Positions 23,829-33,939 of a DNA stretch of 64,000 nt are shown piece after piece. The stretch is from Neptuniibacter pectenicola (lineage in GTDB: Bacteria > Pseudomonadota > Gammaproteobacteria > Pseudomonadales > Balneatricaceae): the NCBI RefSeq assembly GCF_001597735.1, contig NZ_LUTS01000004.1, forward strand, positions 248,001-312,000, in the 5' to 3' direction. Position 1 is the first letter of the stretch, and each line of letters opens with the position of its first letter. Position numbers and translations under genes: made by a program. The notes beneath the pieces are model-generated. The model saw only the letters and a list, made by a program, of their open reading frames with translations. It was not told where the DNA came from and did no database searches.

Positions 23829-24704
23829 TCACTTAATGTCAGGTCTCCACCCCATGCCTGACTCTTCCATTAGGCGTTCATAAACACCTTCTACATTGAG
23901 TGGAAGCCATTGCTTAAATTGCTTGAGATCACTGTAATTTGTTAATTTTATCGTCTGCTTTATTTCATCTAAACTTTGGCCTTTATGGATACCCGTGATG
24001 ACCGCGTTATACAGATCTTGCAGATAGTTAAGGTATCGCTCTACATCTGCTTTATTTCCTATGTCAGCATGTCCGCCGACGAAGGTGTCAAAATCTAGCT
24101 CAAGTACCTGTTGGGTTGAGTTGATCATCCCTTGAATGTCGTAACTCCATAGTTTTTGCCAAGGCATCCGGCCGATGACAATCCAGTCGACAACAAATAG
24201 CAATTTTTCGGGTTTAAAGAGCATGCTAATGGAGCCGCGTCCGTCATTAGGACCGTGATATCTAAGCTCAACTTTATGCCCACCTAAAGATATTGCCATT
24301 TTTTCTTTGAAGGTCATATCAGGAATAACGGTGTTAGCTTTAGTTATTCTAATATCTTGCGCGGCTAATTCATGGGCAATAAAAACGGTATCAGGATCGT
24401 CAAATACCTGTGCCCCGTAAATATGATCACTGTGGTTGTGGCTATAGATCACGTACTTAATGGGGGCATCGAAACGTTTTTTTAGCTCCGCTTTCAGCCA
24501 TGTTGCCGCTTGGGTATTTAAAGGATCGGTAAGCAAGATCCCTTCGTCAGTCACTAGAAAGACTGAACGGTGCCTATCGTCTACAAATCGATAAATATCG
24601 CCCTGTATTTTCTCAATTTTATAATCACTTGCTGAGACTACCGAGCTAGCGACGGATAAAAACAGCATTAAAACGAGGGTTTTGACTGAGCTGTATGTTT
24701 TCAT
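23829..24704 (-). CDS. Exported metallo-beta-lactamase-fold hydrolase
   Basis: 291 aa with a signal peptide. The zinc motif H-x-H-x-D-H is intact (His89, His91, Asp93, His94 in YSHNHSDH), with further metal-site candidates in YHGPNDGRGS and GGHADIG. It resembles the quinoprotein-relay/SoxH-like MBL proteins rather than true beta-lactamases. The substrate is unknown. It probably forms a two-gene unit with the DoxX-like membrane protein upstream (74-nt gap), suggesting a periplasmic redox or detoxification role. Confidence 0.85.
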   Translation of the reverse strand: MKTYSSVKTLVLMLFLSVASSVVSASDYKIEKIQGDIYRFVDDRHRSVFLVTDEGILLTDPLNTQAATWLKAELKKRFDAPIKYVIYSHNHSDHIYGAQVFDDPDTVFIAHELAAQDIRITKANTVIPDMTFKEKMAISLGGHKVELRYHGPNDGRGSISMLFKPEKLLFVVDWIVIGRMPWQKLWSYDIQGMINSTQQVLELDFDTFVGGHADIGNKADVERYLNYLQDLYNAVITGIHKGQSLDEIKQTIKLTNYSDLKQFKQWLPLNVEGVYERLMEESGMGWRPDIK

Positions 24705-24778
24705 AATTAAGACCTAACAAAAAAATGTGTGTTAACTCAATGCCATCAGCGAATCATCAGGCGGTGAGTTTCGCCGTG

Positions 24779-25216
24779 CTATTTGTTTTTTCCTTGTTGA
24801 GGAAACGTGCATAAGTTATCCCACGCTCTTAACCAGTATAGTGCTAAGCACGCAGCCAGCATGGGCCAAGCCGTGAAGAAGAGTAGGTGGTTAAACGGGT
24901 CCATATATTGTTTGTAAGGTGAAAAGGTGGAGAGTGAGTGAAGAAGTAAAATGCTTCCGTAAGTCCAGCGCCGCCAAAGACCGGTTACAAAGGCGAGTAT
25001 TAATAAGAGTTCTACTGCGCCAATGATATAAGACAGGTTGTTGCTCAACCAATCGATACCATAAAAGCCGTTAAGCACTTTACCTGTGTGGGCAGGGTTA
25101 ACAAACTTATCGAGTGTCCACATCAACATGACGATAAACACGCCTAAACGCAGCACCAATAACGAGCGTGCTAAGGGCTTTTCTAGGGAGTCGGGGAGAG
25201 GGCTGGTGGTGCTCAT
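24779..25216 (-). CDS. DoxX-like four-helix membrane protein
   Basis: 145 aa, four predicted transmembrane helices (around residues 18-35, 60-82, 86-105, 110-130) and the DoxX-type features LRLGVFIVMLMWTLDKF and a P-x-x-HLLFF segment. DoxX relatives are thiosulfate:quinone oxidoreductase subunits or partners of redox enzymes; the role here is unknown. First gene of the unit with the MBL-fold gene. Confidence 0.75.
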   Translation of the reverse strand: MSTTSPLPDSLEKPLARSLLVLRLGVFIVMLMWTLDKFVNPAHTGKVLNGFYGIDWLSNNLSYIIGAVELLLILAFVTGLWRRWTYGSILLLHSLSTFSPYKQYMDPFNHLLFFTAWPMLAACLALYWLRAWDNLCTFPQQGKNK

Positions 25217-25565
25217 CGGGCGGTGTCCTGTATGAAATGATTAGTGTATTGCCATCGCGTACCTGCACCATTTGGCATTGTGGTGATCGGCGTACAGCTC
25301 GGCATCAACCTGACATGTTTTGTCTTTTTTAGGTTGGATGGGTCAGGCTGCGGGCGCTTATTCCTTTTAGATAGAAGTAGACTGTTGGTTAGTACGAAAA
25401 GTTCAATGGAGTATTGGTTGGTCGGAGGGCGTATCAGTTACCTTTCAGGATAAAGGGGATTATCATGTGGTATTTGAGCGACGACTTGTCAGGGTGACGT
25501 GGTCGGGCCTGTGTGACTGTAAAGGCGTAGGGTTTGTCGCCGTACGCAATGGGGTGTAAACATTA
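25217..25565. other. Intergenic region upstream of tadA
   Basis: 349 nt between divergent genes. The 69-codon frame 25244-25453 has no ribosome-binding site or family features. No tRNA, SRP RNA or strong terminator seen. It marks the right end of the accessory zone that begins after guaA. Confidence 0.5.
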
Positions 25566-26066
25566 ATGAGTGAGCAAAAACAACAAGACCTGTTATGGAT
25601 GCATGAAGCGTTAGCCTTAGCTGATCACGCAGAAAATGCAGGGGAGGTGCCCGTGGGGGCGGTCGTTGTTCTTGATGGTGAGGTTGTGGGTGAAGGTTGG
25701 AATCACCCGATTAGCGGTCATGATCCTACTGCTCATGCTGAAATTATGGCGTTAAGAGATGCGGCTGCACGGGTTGGAAACTATCGTTTAGTCGGGGCTG
25801 AGCTCTATGTGACCATTGAGCCTTGCACTATGTGTGCGGGTGCCATTGTGCACTCAAGGGTGAGCCGTGTGATCTATGGTGCAAGCGAAGAAAAGGCGGG
25901 TGTGGTTGATAGTAACTGTCAGTTATTTCAACAACCTTGGGTTAACCATCAGGTCGAGGTGACTTCCGGTGTTTTAGCGGATGCGTGCCGTCAAAAAATC
26001 AGTGCTTTTTTCCAGCGCCGCCGCGCAGAGAAAAAAGCAGCAAAGCTCGGCCAAGTAGTACGCTAG
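25566..26066 (+). CDS. tadA: tRNA-specific adenosine deaminase
   Basis: 166 aa. The deaminase zinc site is complete: His57 and Glu59 in TAHAEI, Cys87 and Cys90 in PCTMC. It converts A34 to inosine in the anticodon of tRNA-Arg(ACG). It is convergent with mltF; the two stop codons are 2 nt apart, leaving no space for a separate terminator. Confidence 0.97.
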   Translation: MSEQKQQDLLWMHEALALADHAENAGEVPVGAVVVLDGEVVGEGWNHPISGHDPTAHAEIMALRDAAARVGNYRLVGAELYVTIEPCTMCAGAIVHSRVSRVIYGASEEKAGVVDSNCQLFQQPWVNHQVEVTSGVLADACRQKISAFFQRRRAEKKAAKLGQVVR

Positions 26067-26068
26067 AT

Positions 26069-27547
26069 TTATAGTGTAGGTAAAATATCCTCTACGACGG
26101 TCGTGTCATCCCAACTTGGGTGATCTGGGTTCATATCCGCTTCTTCGCTTTGGCGTTTGGCTTGACGTACTTGGACCTCCCAGCTTAAAAGTTTCATGTA
26201 CTTTCTGATGTTGCTGACATAGTGCACCGGTTCATAACCACGGGCATAGCCGTAGCGTACGGTGTTGAAGTATTTCTCTTTTGTTAATAGGGGGAGATGT
26301 TGTTTTACATCGTCCCATTTGTCTGGATTTAGGCCTGCCCGGCTGGTGAGTACACGCGCGTCTTCTAAGTGGCCATAACCAATGTTGTAGCCTGCCAATG
26401 CAAACCAGGTATGGTCAGGTTGTTTTATTCGCTCAGGGATCTTGTTCATTACGCTGACGAGGTAGTGAGCGCCGCCAATAATGCTTTGTTGTGGGTCGGT
26501 ACGGTCAGTAACACCCACTTCGGATGCGGCATCGTTGGTTAGCATCATGATGCCTTTTACGCCGGTGGGCGAAACCGCATCTGGATTCCAGTGGGACTCT
26601 TGATAGGCAATCGCAGCCAGCAGTTGCCAGTCAATATCGGTTTCTTGTTCGGCCATATAAAAATACTGTTCGATCTTTGGGAATCGCTCTTCCATATCCT
26701 CTTTAAAGGAGGCTGTGTCGTAGAAGTTGAGTGGATTGAAGCGATTAAAGTATTTCTTTTTTAGTTTTTTAATTAATTTTTGGGTGGATTCAAGCGCCAT
26801 AAAACGATCGACGGAGCTCTTTAGGCTGCGGTCACTATGGGGGTTGAGTATCCATGCCAAATCTTGTGGTTCATTCAAGTCAAAGGCTTTTTGTAGGCCG
26901 GGGAAAAAGGATTTTTGCGCATCAAAAGTGATGCTATCAACGACGGTATAGTCGATCTCTTTATTGTGTAGTTTCTCAAGTAACTCAACGGCCGAGTGTT
27001 CGCTGCTCTCTTTCCATTTGAGTGTAGGGTGTGTTGTTTGTAATCGTGCGAGAAGTTCTGCGTGACTGCTATTTGCCAGCACTAAGATTGTCTTATCTTT
27101 GGCAACTAAGTCGTTTAAATCTTTGGGAGCCTTGACCCCTTTTGTTGTACGGTAAACCACGGCGGCCGTGGTCGTGAGAAAGGGCGCTGAGAACTCGAAG
27201 GCTTTTTCCCTGTCATCAGTAACGGTGAGCATCGCGCCGGCAATGTGGCCATTCCGTGCTTTCATGGTTGAAAATATACCGCTAAAGCTTTCCGGTAGAA
27301 CCAGTTCGAGCTTGATGCCTAAATGTTCGGCATAGGCTTTCGCTAAGTCATATTCGAAACCAGCGGGTTCCCCTTTTTCAATGAAATAGGTGCTAGGGGA
27401 GTTGCGAGTAACCATTTTCAGGCTGCCCGACTCGATGATGGCGCCGAGCTGAGTTTTGCTATTCCAGCTTAAAAGTACCGGAATGCAGAACATTAAAAAA
27501 ATGACCAGCGCCTGTATGGCATCTTTTTTACGACTAATATCAAACAT
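26069..27547 (-). CDS. mltF: Membrane-bound lytic murein transglycosylase F
   Basis: 492 aa. An N-terminal membrane anchor (ALVIFLMFCIPVLLSW) is followed by a periplasmic solute-binding-protein-3-like regulatory domain (about residues 40-265) and an SLT catalytic domain (about 295-430). The catalytic Glu lies in AAIAYQESHWNPDAVSPTG, and GLMQ is replaced by GIMML. It cleaves peptidoglycan to 1,6-anhydro products. Conserved gene pair with the divergent purL. Confidence 0.95.
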   Translation of the reverse strand: MFDISRKKDAIQALVIFLMFCIPVLLSWNSKTQLGAIIESGSLKMVTRNSPSTYFIEKGEPAGFEYDLAKAYAEHLGIKLELVLPESFSGIFSTMKARNGHIAGAMLTVTDDREKAFEFSAPFLTTTAAVVYRTTKGVKAPKDLNDLVAKDKTILVLANSSHAELLARLQTTHPTLKWKESSEHSAVELLEKLHNKEIDYTVVDSITFDAQKSFFPGLQKAFDLNEPQDLAWILNPHSDRSLKSSVDRFMALESTQKLIKKLKKKYFNRFNPLNFYDTASFKEDMEERFPKIEQYFYMAEQETDIDWQLLAAIAYQESHWNPDAVSPTGVKGIMMLTNDAASEVGVTDRTDPQQSIIGGAHYLVSVMNKIPERIKQPDHTWFALAGYNIGYGHLEDARVLTSRAGLNPDKWDDVKQHLPLLTKEKYFNTVRYGYARGYEPVHYVSNIRKYMKLLSWEVQVRQAKRQSEEADMNPDHPSWDDTTVVEDILPTL

Positions 27548-27655
27548 ACTGCTGCTTTTCTGGTATCCAGCGAACTGTTTCTGTAAAATTCACAGCCTAT
27601 CATTCTCCTGTAACTACTGCCTAACGTAGGCAGCTATCAAGAGGCTCTATTAGAG

Positions 27656-30600
27656 ATGCTGGCACTGCGCGGAGCACCTGCTCTTTCTGCTTTTCGTCAT
27701 GAAAAGTTACTATCTGGTATTCAGTCAAAGGTTCCTGCCGTTACTGGCTTGTATGCTGAATTTATGCATTTTTCCGATCAGTCACAAGCATTATCGGAAA
27801 ATCAGCAACAAGTACTTGAACGTATTTTGCGTTATGGGCCTAAAGCAGAGGCTCAAGAACCTTCTGGTCAGCTGTTCCTAGTAGTGCCTCGGCCAGGCAC
27901 CATATCGCCTTGGTCATCGAAGGCAACTGATATAGCACATAACTGCGGTCTTGCCTCGATTAAACGTTTAGAACGCGGTATTGCGTATTATGTGAATGCC
28001 TCTTCAGCGCTCTCTGCATCCGATGTTGATGCCGTTAAAGCTGTATTATATGACCGCATGGTTGAAACAGTATTATCAAGTATAGATGATGCGGCCGCTT
28101 TGTTTATAGAAGAATCGCCTAAGCCTTTAACGACGGTCGATATTTTGTCCGGTGGTTGTGACGCTTTGGTTACTGCGAACGTCGAACTGGGTTTGGCATT
28201 GGCTGATGATGAAATTGATTACTTAGTTGATAGTTTTATCGAGCTAAAACGTAATCCAACCGATGTGGAGCTGATGATGTTTGCGCAAGCAAACTCAGAG
28301 CATTGTCGTCATAAGATCTTTAATGCGTCATGGGATATTGATGGCGAAGCTCAGGATAAATCGTTGTTTGCGATGATCCGTAACACGAATGAGCTAGGCG
28401 GCGAGAATGTATTGTCCGCGTATAAAGATAATGCGGCGGTTATGGCAGGGAGTAAGGCAGGTCGTTTCTTCCCGAAACCTGAAGGTAAAGAATATAGCTA
28501 CAATCAGGAAGATATTCAGATCCTGATGAAAGTGGAAACACATAACCATCCTACAGCGATTGCGCCCCATTCAGGCGCCGCGACAGGGTCGGGTGGTGAG
28601 ATTCGAGATGAAGGTGCGACGGGTAAAGGTTCTAAGCCTAAAGCGGGTTTAACCGGCTTCACGGTTTCCGATCTTAATATTCCCGGTTTTGAACAACCTT
28701 GGGAATCTAAATACGGCAAACCTGACCGTATTGTTACACCGCTCGATATTATGTTGGAAGGTCCGATTGGTGGTGCGGCGTTTAATAACGAGTTTGGTCG
28801 TCCAGCCTTAACGGGTTACTTCCGTACGTTTGAGCAAAAAGTAAATGGTGCGGCGGGCGAAGAGGTTCGCGGTTATCACAAGCCTATTATGATAGCGGGT
28901 GGCTTAGGTAATATCCGCGATAGTCATGTGGAAAAAGGCGAGATTCCTGTTGGCGCAAAGCTTATCTGTTTAGGCGGTCCTGCCATGCAGATCGGTTTAG
29001 GGGGCGGTGCTGCGTCGTCTATGTCTTCAGGTACCTCCTCTGCCGATTTAGACTTTGCTTCAGTACAGCGTGATAACCCAGAGTTAGAACGTCGTTGCCA
29101 AGAGGTCATCGACCAGTGCTGGCAGCAAGGCGATGACAACCCTATCGCGTTTATCCATGATGTTGGGGCGGGTGGTTTGTCTAACGCGTTCCCTGAACTT
29201 GTAAAAGATGGTGAGCGTGGCGGTAACTTTGAGTTACGTAATGTTAATAATGATGAACCGGGTATGTCGCCATTGGCGATCTGGTGTAACGAAGCGCAAG
29301 AACGCTATGTTATGGCGGTTGCGCCAGAAAACTTAGCGCGTTTTGAAGCGATCTGTAAACGTGAGCGTTGCCCTTATGCAGTTGTGGGTGAAGCAACCGA
29401 AGAGATGCACCTGACCTTAGGTGATACGCATTTCGAAAATAAACCGGTTGATCTACCGATGAGTGTTCTTTTTGGTAAAGCGCCAAAAATGCATCGCTCT
29501 GTCGAGCGTATTACATATCAAGTGCCTGATTTTGATACAAGCGCCATCGATCTAAAAGAAGCGGCAGAACGTGTTATGAAGCTGCCTTCAGTCGCGTCTA
29601 AGTCCTTTTTAATCACCATCGGCGATCGTTCCATCACCGGGCAAGTTGCACGGGATCAAATGGTCGGCCCATGGCAGGTGCCTGTTGCGGATTGCGCGGT
29701 TACAACCGCCTCTTTTGATACTTATGCTGGTGAAGCTATGGCGATGGGTGAGCGTACGCCGCTTGCGCTTGTTGATTCACCGGCGTCAGGGCGTATGTCT
29801 ATTGGTGAAACGGTTACCAATATGGCGGCTGCACGTATTGGCGAGATAAAAGATATTAAGCTATCGGCCAACTGGATGTGTGCCGCAGGCCATCCGGGCG
29901 AAGATGAAAAACTTTACGATACGGTAAAAGCCGTTGGCATGGAGTTATGTCCAGCACTAGGTATGACGATTCCTGTCGGCAAAGATTCTATGTCTATGCG
30001 TACCGTATGGAATGATGAGGGCGAAGATAAGTCCGTGACGGCGCCGATGTCATTGGTGATTACCGGTTTTGCGCCAGTGCTTGATGCACGTAAAACGCTC
30101 ACACCGCAGCTACGCACGGATAAAGGTGAAACGGATCTGATTCTGCTTGATTTAGGTGTGGGCCAGAACCGTATTGGTTTGTCTGCCTTGGCTCAAGTTT
30201 ATAATGAAGTGGGTCAAAACGTCCCTGATGTTGATCAGCCTGAGCTGCTGGTTGCATTTTTCGCGGCCATTCAAGAGTTGAATGAGCAGGGCTTATTGCT
30301 GGCTTACCATGATCGCTCGGATGGTGGTTTATTTACCACGGTTGCTGAGATGGCATTTGCTGGACATGCGGGTGTTGATATTAATCTAGATATGCTGGCG
30401 GCTGATAAAAGTGAGCTGGCGGCTGCACTCTTTTCTGAAGAGTTGGGTGCGGTTATTCAGGTTAAGCGTGACGATCTAGGTACCGTGTTAACTGAATTGA
30501 ATGCGGCGGGTCTAGGCGATGTAACCCAAGTGATCGGTTCTCTTAATTTAGATGATGAGTTGCGTTTCCATTTTGATGAGGAAGAGGTCTACGCCGAAAG

Positions 30601-31558
30601 CCGGACGCAGTTGCAGCGTTGGTGGGCAGAAACCTCTTATCAGATTCAATCGCTGCGTGATAACTCCGCGTGTGCGCAACAAGAGTTTGATAGCATTAAT
30701 GATAAAGAGAACCCAGGACTTCACAGCGCATTAACCTTTGATCAAAACGAAGATGTTGCTGCACCGTTTATTAGTACGGGAGTTCGCCCGCAGGTTGCCA
30801 TTGTTCGAGAGCAGGGCGTAAACGGCCAAATCGAGATGGCTGCTGCGTTTGATCGCGCAGGCTTTGCCGCTATCGATGTGCATATGAGCGATATCCTTTC
30901 GGGTCGGGTTGAGCTTGATCAGTTTAAAGGGCTTGTTGCTTGTGGTGGTTTCTCATATGGGGATGTATTAGGCGCGGGTGAAGGTTGGGCGAAATCTATT
31001 TTGTTCAACGCACGTGCACGTGATCAGTTCCAGTCCTTCTTTGCCCGTACAGATACCTTTGCGTTAGGTATCTGTAATGGTTGTCAGATGTTATCTAACC
31101 TGCATGAACTGATTCCTGGCGCTGATTTGTGGCCTCACTTTGTACGTAACGTTTCAGAGCAGTTTGAAGCGCGTGTAGCTATGGTTGAGGTGCAAGAGTC
31201 GAACTCTATCTTCTTGCAGGGCATGGCGGGGTCTCGTATGCCTATCGCAATCGCTCATGGGGAAGGGCGTGCTGAGTTTGAGGACGCTACTCATCTGGCT
31301 AATCTACAGGGCGCAAATGCGGTTGCATTACGTTATGTGGATAACTATGGGCAGCAGACTGAAGCTTATCCTGCTAACCCTAATGGCTCTCCTGCAGGGA
31401 TTACCGGTGTAACGAATAGCGATGGTCGTGTCACTATCATGATGCCGCACCCTGAACGTGTGTACCGAGCTGTGACAAACAGTTGGGCACCGGATGAGTG
31501 GGCTGATGATGGGGCGTGGATGCGTATGTTCCGAAATGCGCGGGTATGGGTTGGTTAA
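27656..31558 (+). CDS. purL: Phosphoribosylformylglycinamidine synthase
   Basis: 1300 aa, the large single-chain proteobacterial form. The N-terminal PurS-like domain is followed by two AIRS-like halves (ATP/FGAR sites with [25 protein letters not shown] and PVGKDSMSM) and a C-terminal glutamine amidotransferase with Cys1140 in GICNGCQ and the His/Glu pair in MPHPERV. It converts FGAR to FGAM in purine synthesis. Own intrinsic terminator. Confidence 0.98.
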   Translation: MLALRGAPALSAFRHEKLLSGIQSKVPAVTGLYAEFMHFSDQSQALSENQQQVLERILRYGPKAEAQEPSGQLFLVVPRPGTISPWSSKATDIAHNCGLASIKRLERGIAYYVNASSALSASDVDAVKAVLYDRMVETVLSSIDDAAALFIEESPKPLTTVDILSGGCDALVTANVELGLALADDEIDYLVDSFIELKRNPTDVELMMFAQANSEHCRHKIFNASWDIDGEAQDKSLFAMIRNTNELGGENVLSAYKDNAAVMAGSKAGRFFPKPEGKEYSYNQEDIQILMKVETHNHPTAIAPHSGAATGSGGEIRDEGATGKGSKPKAGLTGFTVSDLNIPGFEQPWESKYGKPDRIVTPLDIMLEGPIGGAAFNNEFGRPALTGYFRTFEQKVNGAAGEEVRGYHKPIMIAGGLGNIRDSHVEKGEIPVGAKLICLGGPAMQIGLGGGAASSMSSGTSSADLDFASVQRDNPELERRCQEVIDQCWQQGDDNPIAFIHDVGAGGLSNAFPELVKDGERGGNFELRNVNNDEPGMSPLAIWCNEAQERYVMAVAPENLARFEAICKRERCPYAVVGEATEEMHLTLGDTHFENKPVDLPMSVLFGKAPKMHRSVERITYQVPDFDTSAIDLKEAAERVMKLPSVASKSFLITIGDRSITGQVARDQMVGPWQVPVADCAVTTASFDTYAGEAMAMGERTPLALVDSPASGRMSIGETVTNMAAARIGEIKDIKLSANWMCAAGHPGEDEKLYDTVKAVGMELCPALGMTIPVGKDSMSMRTVWNDEGEDKSVTAPMSLVITGFAPVLDARKTLTPQLRTDKGETDLILLDLGVGQNRIGLSALAQVYNEVGQNVPDVDQPELLVAFFAAIQELNEQGLLLAYHDRSDGGLFTTVAEMAFAGHAGVDINLDMLAADKSELAAALFSEELGAVIQVKRDDLGTVLTELNAAGLGDVTQVIGSLNLDDELRFHFDEEEVYAESRTQLQRWWAETSYQIQSLRDNSACAQQEFDSINDKENPGLHSALTFDQNEDVAAPFISTGVRPQVAIVREQGVNGQIEMAAAFDRAGFAAIDVHMSDILSGRVELDQFKGLVACGGFSYGDVLGAGEGWAKSILFNARARDQFQSFFARTDTFALGICNGCQMLSNLHELIPGADLWPHFVRNVSEQFEARVAMVEVQESNSIFLQGMAGSRMPIAIAHGEGRAEFEDATHLANLQGANAVALRYVDNYGQQTEAYPANPNGSPAGITGVTNSDGRVTIMMPHPERVYRAVTNSWAPDEWADDGAWMRMFRNARVWVG

Positions 31559-31579
31559 ACCTATAGTCATCGCATCACT

Positions 31580-31608
31580 AAAAAAGGTGGCCATGTGCCA
31601 CCTTTTTT
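31580..31608 (+). terminator. Intrinsic terminator after purL
   Basis: GGTGGC (31586-31591) pairs with GCCACC (31597-31602), flanked by A6 and T6, so it works in both directions between purL and the convergent DsrE-family gene. Confidence 0.9.
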
Positions 31609-31641
31609 GTGTCTGTCGTGTCACCGCAGTGTCATCCCTTG

Positions 31642-32079
31642 TTAGGGGCGAACGTAAAAATAGCCCTGCTGCTGTAGGTGTACAATCTCGGGGAGTCCTG
31701 CTTGCACAACATCGTCGGCTTCAACCTCATAGAGGTCTTCACGGGTCACATGAAAGCCTTCAAGGCTGTTACGGCAAATAATGAATTGAACATTATTTAA
31801 ACGTAGTGAATCGAGCGCAATTTGTTTAGCGTCATCGTGGCTGGCTTCAATAAAGTATTTAATCGCAGGGCCATGAATAACCGCTTTAACGGTGATGTGA
31901 TCTTCACCCAGTTGATTTATATGATTCGCTATATTCGAGAACGTGGCGGAGATGCGGGTAGGGTCATCATAATTGATATGGTAAACGACCTTTTGATCTT
32001 GATAGGCTTCAGCAGAAAAAACAGAGGCGCTTAACAGTAAAAATAGAAAGGGGAGGACTTTTGTTAGTGTGTTCATCAT
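31642..32079 (-). CDS. Exported DsrE/DsrF-like protein
   Basis: 145 aa with a signal peptide (MMNTLTKVLPFLFLLLSASV onward) and a DsrE-type alpha/beta fold (QKVVYHINYDD..., VKAVIHGPAIKYF..., VQFIICRNSL, then a C-terminal VVQAGLPEIVHLQQQGYFYVRP). The single Cys in FIICRNS is where related proteins carry the sulfur-relay Cys. Periplasmic sulfur trafficking is possible; function unproven. Confidence 0.75.
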   Translation of the reverse strand: MMNTLTKVLPFLFLLLSASVFSAEAYQDQKVVYHINYDDPTRISATFSNIANHINQLGEDHITVKAVIHGPAIKYFIEASHDDAKQIALDSLRLNNVQFIICRNSLEGFHVTREDLYEVEADDVVQAGLPEIVHLQQQGYFYVRP

Positions 32080-32107
32080 CAGCCTTTATTTTATTGTTAT
32101 AAAAAAA

Positions 32108-32130
32108 AGGCACCTTGTTTAAAGGTGCCT
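32108..32130 (-). terminator. Intrinsic terminator after the OmpA-domain gene
   Basis: AGGCACCTT (32108-32116) with AAGGTGCCT (32122-32130); on the minus strand it is followed by T8. Confidence 0.9.
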
Positions 32131-32161
32131 CTCTAGCAACAAAGTACGCTGACTTTATCGC

Positions 32162-32761
32162 TTATTTTTTACCAGAAATCTCAACTTCTACACGACGGTT
32201 AGCGCGTAGGCAGTCAACAACGTTAGTGCCACGTAGGCCTTCACATGATTTAGCTGGTGCATTTTCGCCCATGTAGCCAGTGCTAATTACAGAAGCGCTT
32301 ACGCCGCCTGCCTGTAGTGCTTTAGCTACAGCGTTTACACGTTTCTGAGAAAGCGCATCGTTATATGCACTTGCACCAATGCGGTCAGCATGGCCAACAA
32401 GATTAACGCTAGTTACTTCTTTAAGAGAGTTAACATAGCTAGAGATGTCACTTACATCGCCAGGATTTGAGCTATCAAAATCGAAGTATACGATGTGTTT
32501 TTCAACAGTGCTCATCATTTTAGGTGCTGGAGCTGGAGCCGGAGCTGGAGCTTCTGCCATTGGCGCTTTGTAGCCCTCACAACCTTCGATTGCATCAGAC
32601 TCTTCCCAGAAACCATGACGCCAGCATCCACCAGTACCTGTTTTCCATACTGTAGACGTTGGTGATTCATCCCAGTAACCTGCGTTCTCTGGGTGAGCTT
32701 GAGCACCTGTTGCTAGGCCCATAGCGAGTACTAAGCCTGAAGCGATTGCGAATTTTTTCAT
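32162..32761 (-). CDS. OmpA-family peptidoglycan-binding outer-membrane protein
   Basis: 199 aa. Signal peptide to about residue 22, then a Trp/Cys-rich segment (GCWRHGFWEESDAIEGCEGY), an Ala-Pro repeat linker (about 71-80), and an OmpA C-terminal domain (about 87-197) with the peptidoglycan-binding NLVGHADRIGASAYNDALSQKR and RANRRVEVE motifs. It lacks a lipobox and the 8-strand barrel, so it is neither Pal nor full OmpA; similar short forms occur in Oceanospirillales. A strong terminator suggests high expression. Confidence 0.88.
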   Translation of the reverse strand: MKKFAIASGLVLAMGLATGAQAHPENAGYWDESPTSTVWKTGTGGCWRHGFWEESDAIEGCEGYKAPMAEAPAPAPAPAPKMMSTVEKHIVYFDFDSSNPGDVSDISSYVNSLKEVTSVNLVGHADRIGASAYNDALSQKRVNAVAKALQAGGVSASVISTGYMGENAPAKSCEGLRGTNVVDCLRANRRVEVEISGKK

Positions 32762-33003
32762 TTTAGCTGTCCTTGAAATACGATTTGGATTCTGTAATTA
32801 GGAATAATAAGAATTAATCTGTTTATTACAACTCTTCCTACCTTAACCTAGGATAAATAGCAGAAAAATAGTCATATTTTTGGACTAATTGCTTACTTAT
32901 GCTCATCTAAGGCAACGCTCAACTAAGTTTGCTTTATCTACATTGTAGGCGCATTCTTAGTCTTTAGTTCATAGTTGTACCAGTATTATAGCGTTCTTAT
33001 GTA

Positions 33004-33303
33004 CTAGGGTAGTACTTTTTTATACGGCTTAACAGTAACTTTTTTGTAAACACCCGCAGTTATATAAGGATCTTCATCTGCCCACTGCTGTGCATCGGCT
33101 AATGATGGAAACTCAGCAACGACTAAACTGCCTGTAAAGCCCGCAGCGCCAGGGTCTTCGCTGTCGATGGCTGGGTGAGGGCCCGCGATGAGTAATCTGC
33201 CCTCTGCATTTAAATCTTTTAGTCGTAGTAAGTGCTCAGGGCGTGCTGCGAGGCGGTTTTCTAAGCTGTTTTCTTTATCTTCTGCAATAATGGCGTAATA
33301 CAC
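33004..33303 (-). CDS. yciI: YciI family protein
   Basis: 99 aa from a GTG at 33303 preceded by AAGGA; the family begins at this point (E. coli YciI starts MLYVIYAQDKADSLE), and the open frame extends 22 codons too far upstream. The conserved residues [24 protein letters not shown] and a C-terminal VKPYKK are present. Small ferredoxin-like protein of uncertain enzymatic role. It follows yciB by 10 nt, as in enterobacteria. Confidence 0.93.
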   Translation of the reverse strand: MYYAIIAEDKENSLENRLAARPEHLLRLKDLNAEGRLLIAGPHPAIDSEDPGAAGFTGSLVVAEFPSLADAQQWADEDPYITAGVYKKVTVKPYKKVLP

Positions 33304-33313
33304 AGATATATCC

Positions 33314-33868
33314 TTAATTATTTGAATCGTTGTTTTCTGTATTTTCAATATGGCGAGAAAGGTAGACACCTTGAGCGATAATGAAAATCACCGTGAGACC
33401 TAGCATCCCAAATAGTTTAAAGTTGACCCATGTTTCTTCGCTGAAGGAATAGGCGACATAAAGATTAAGCGCGCCCATGGCTAAGAAGAAAATGACCCAA
33501 GCAATGTTGAGCGTACGCCAAGCAAAACCGGGAAGGGAGATGTTACTTCCCATCAGGCGTTCTACAATCGTTTTACTTCCAATAAATTGGCTACCTAAAA
33601 ACGCTATACCAAATAACCAATTTACAACGGTCGGTTTCCATTGGATGAAGGTCTTGTCCTGAAATAGGACGGTAGCGCCACCAAGGATGACGACTAACGC
33701 TAAGGTGACCAATTGCATCTTTTCGATCTTATGCGTGCGCATCCATGTATATAGCATCTGTAAAAGCGTTGCTGGTATCAGGATAGCCGTGGCTAAAATA
33801 ATGTCATTAGTCGTTTTGTATACGATAAAAAAGATAATGATCGGTAAAAAATCTAATAAAAGCTTCAT
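33314..33868 (-). CDS. yciB: Inner-membrane septation protein YciB/IspZ
   Basis: 184 aa, five predicted membrane helices. It starts [18 protein letters not shown] and contains the family's [10 protein letters not shown] and [14 protein letters not shown] segments. YciB is linked to cell envelope synthesis and division in E. coli. In a unit with yciI, divergent from rnm. Confidence 0.95.
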   Translation of the reverse strand: MKLLLDFLPIIIFFIVYKTTNDIILATAILIPATLLQMLYTWMRTHKIEKMQLVTLALVVILGGATVLFQDKTFIQWKPTVVNWLFGIAFLGSQFIGSKTIVERLMGSNISLPGFAWRTLNIAWVIFFLAMGALNLYVAYSFSEETWVNFKLFGMLGLTVIFIIAQGVYLSRHIENTENNDSNN

Positions 33869-33939
33869 GGTCGCCTTAATCTAGTGGGTTAACGTTGGAT
33901 TATAAGGTTGCTTGAACTTTATATAAACAGTGAATAAAT

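Noticed and set aside
23829-24704. MBL-fold protein as an antibiotic beta-lactamase
   Set aside because: The zinc motif is shared by the whole superfamily; the sequence context (DoxX-like partner) and C-terminal part do not resemble class B beta-lactamases.
25244-25453. 69-aa ORF between the DoxX-like gene and tadA
   Set aside because: No ribosome-binding site and no domain; its start lies in the divergent promoter region.
32520-32550. Tandem GGAGCT/GGAGCC repeats resembling a microsatellite
   Set aside because: They encode the Ala-Pro linker of the OmpA-domain protein and are explained by coding.
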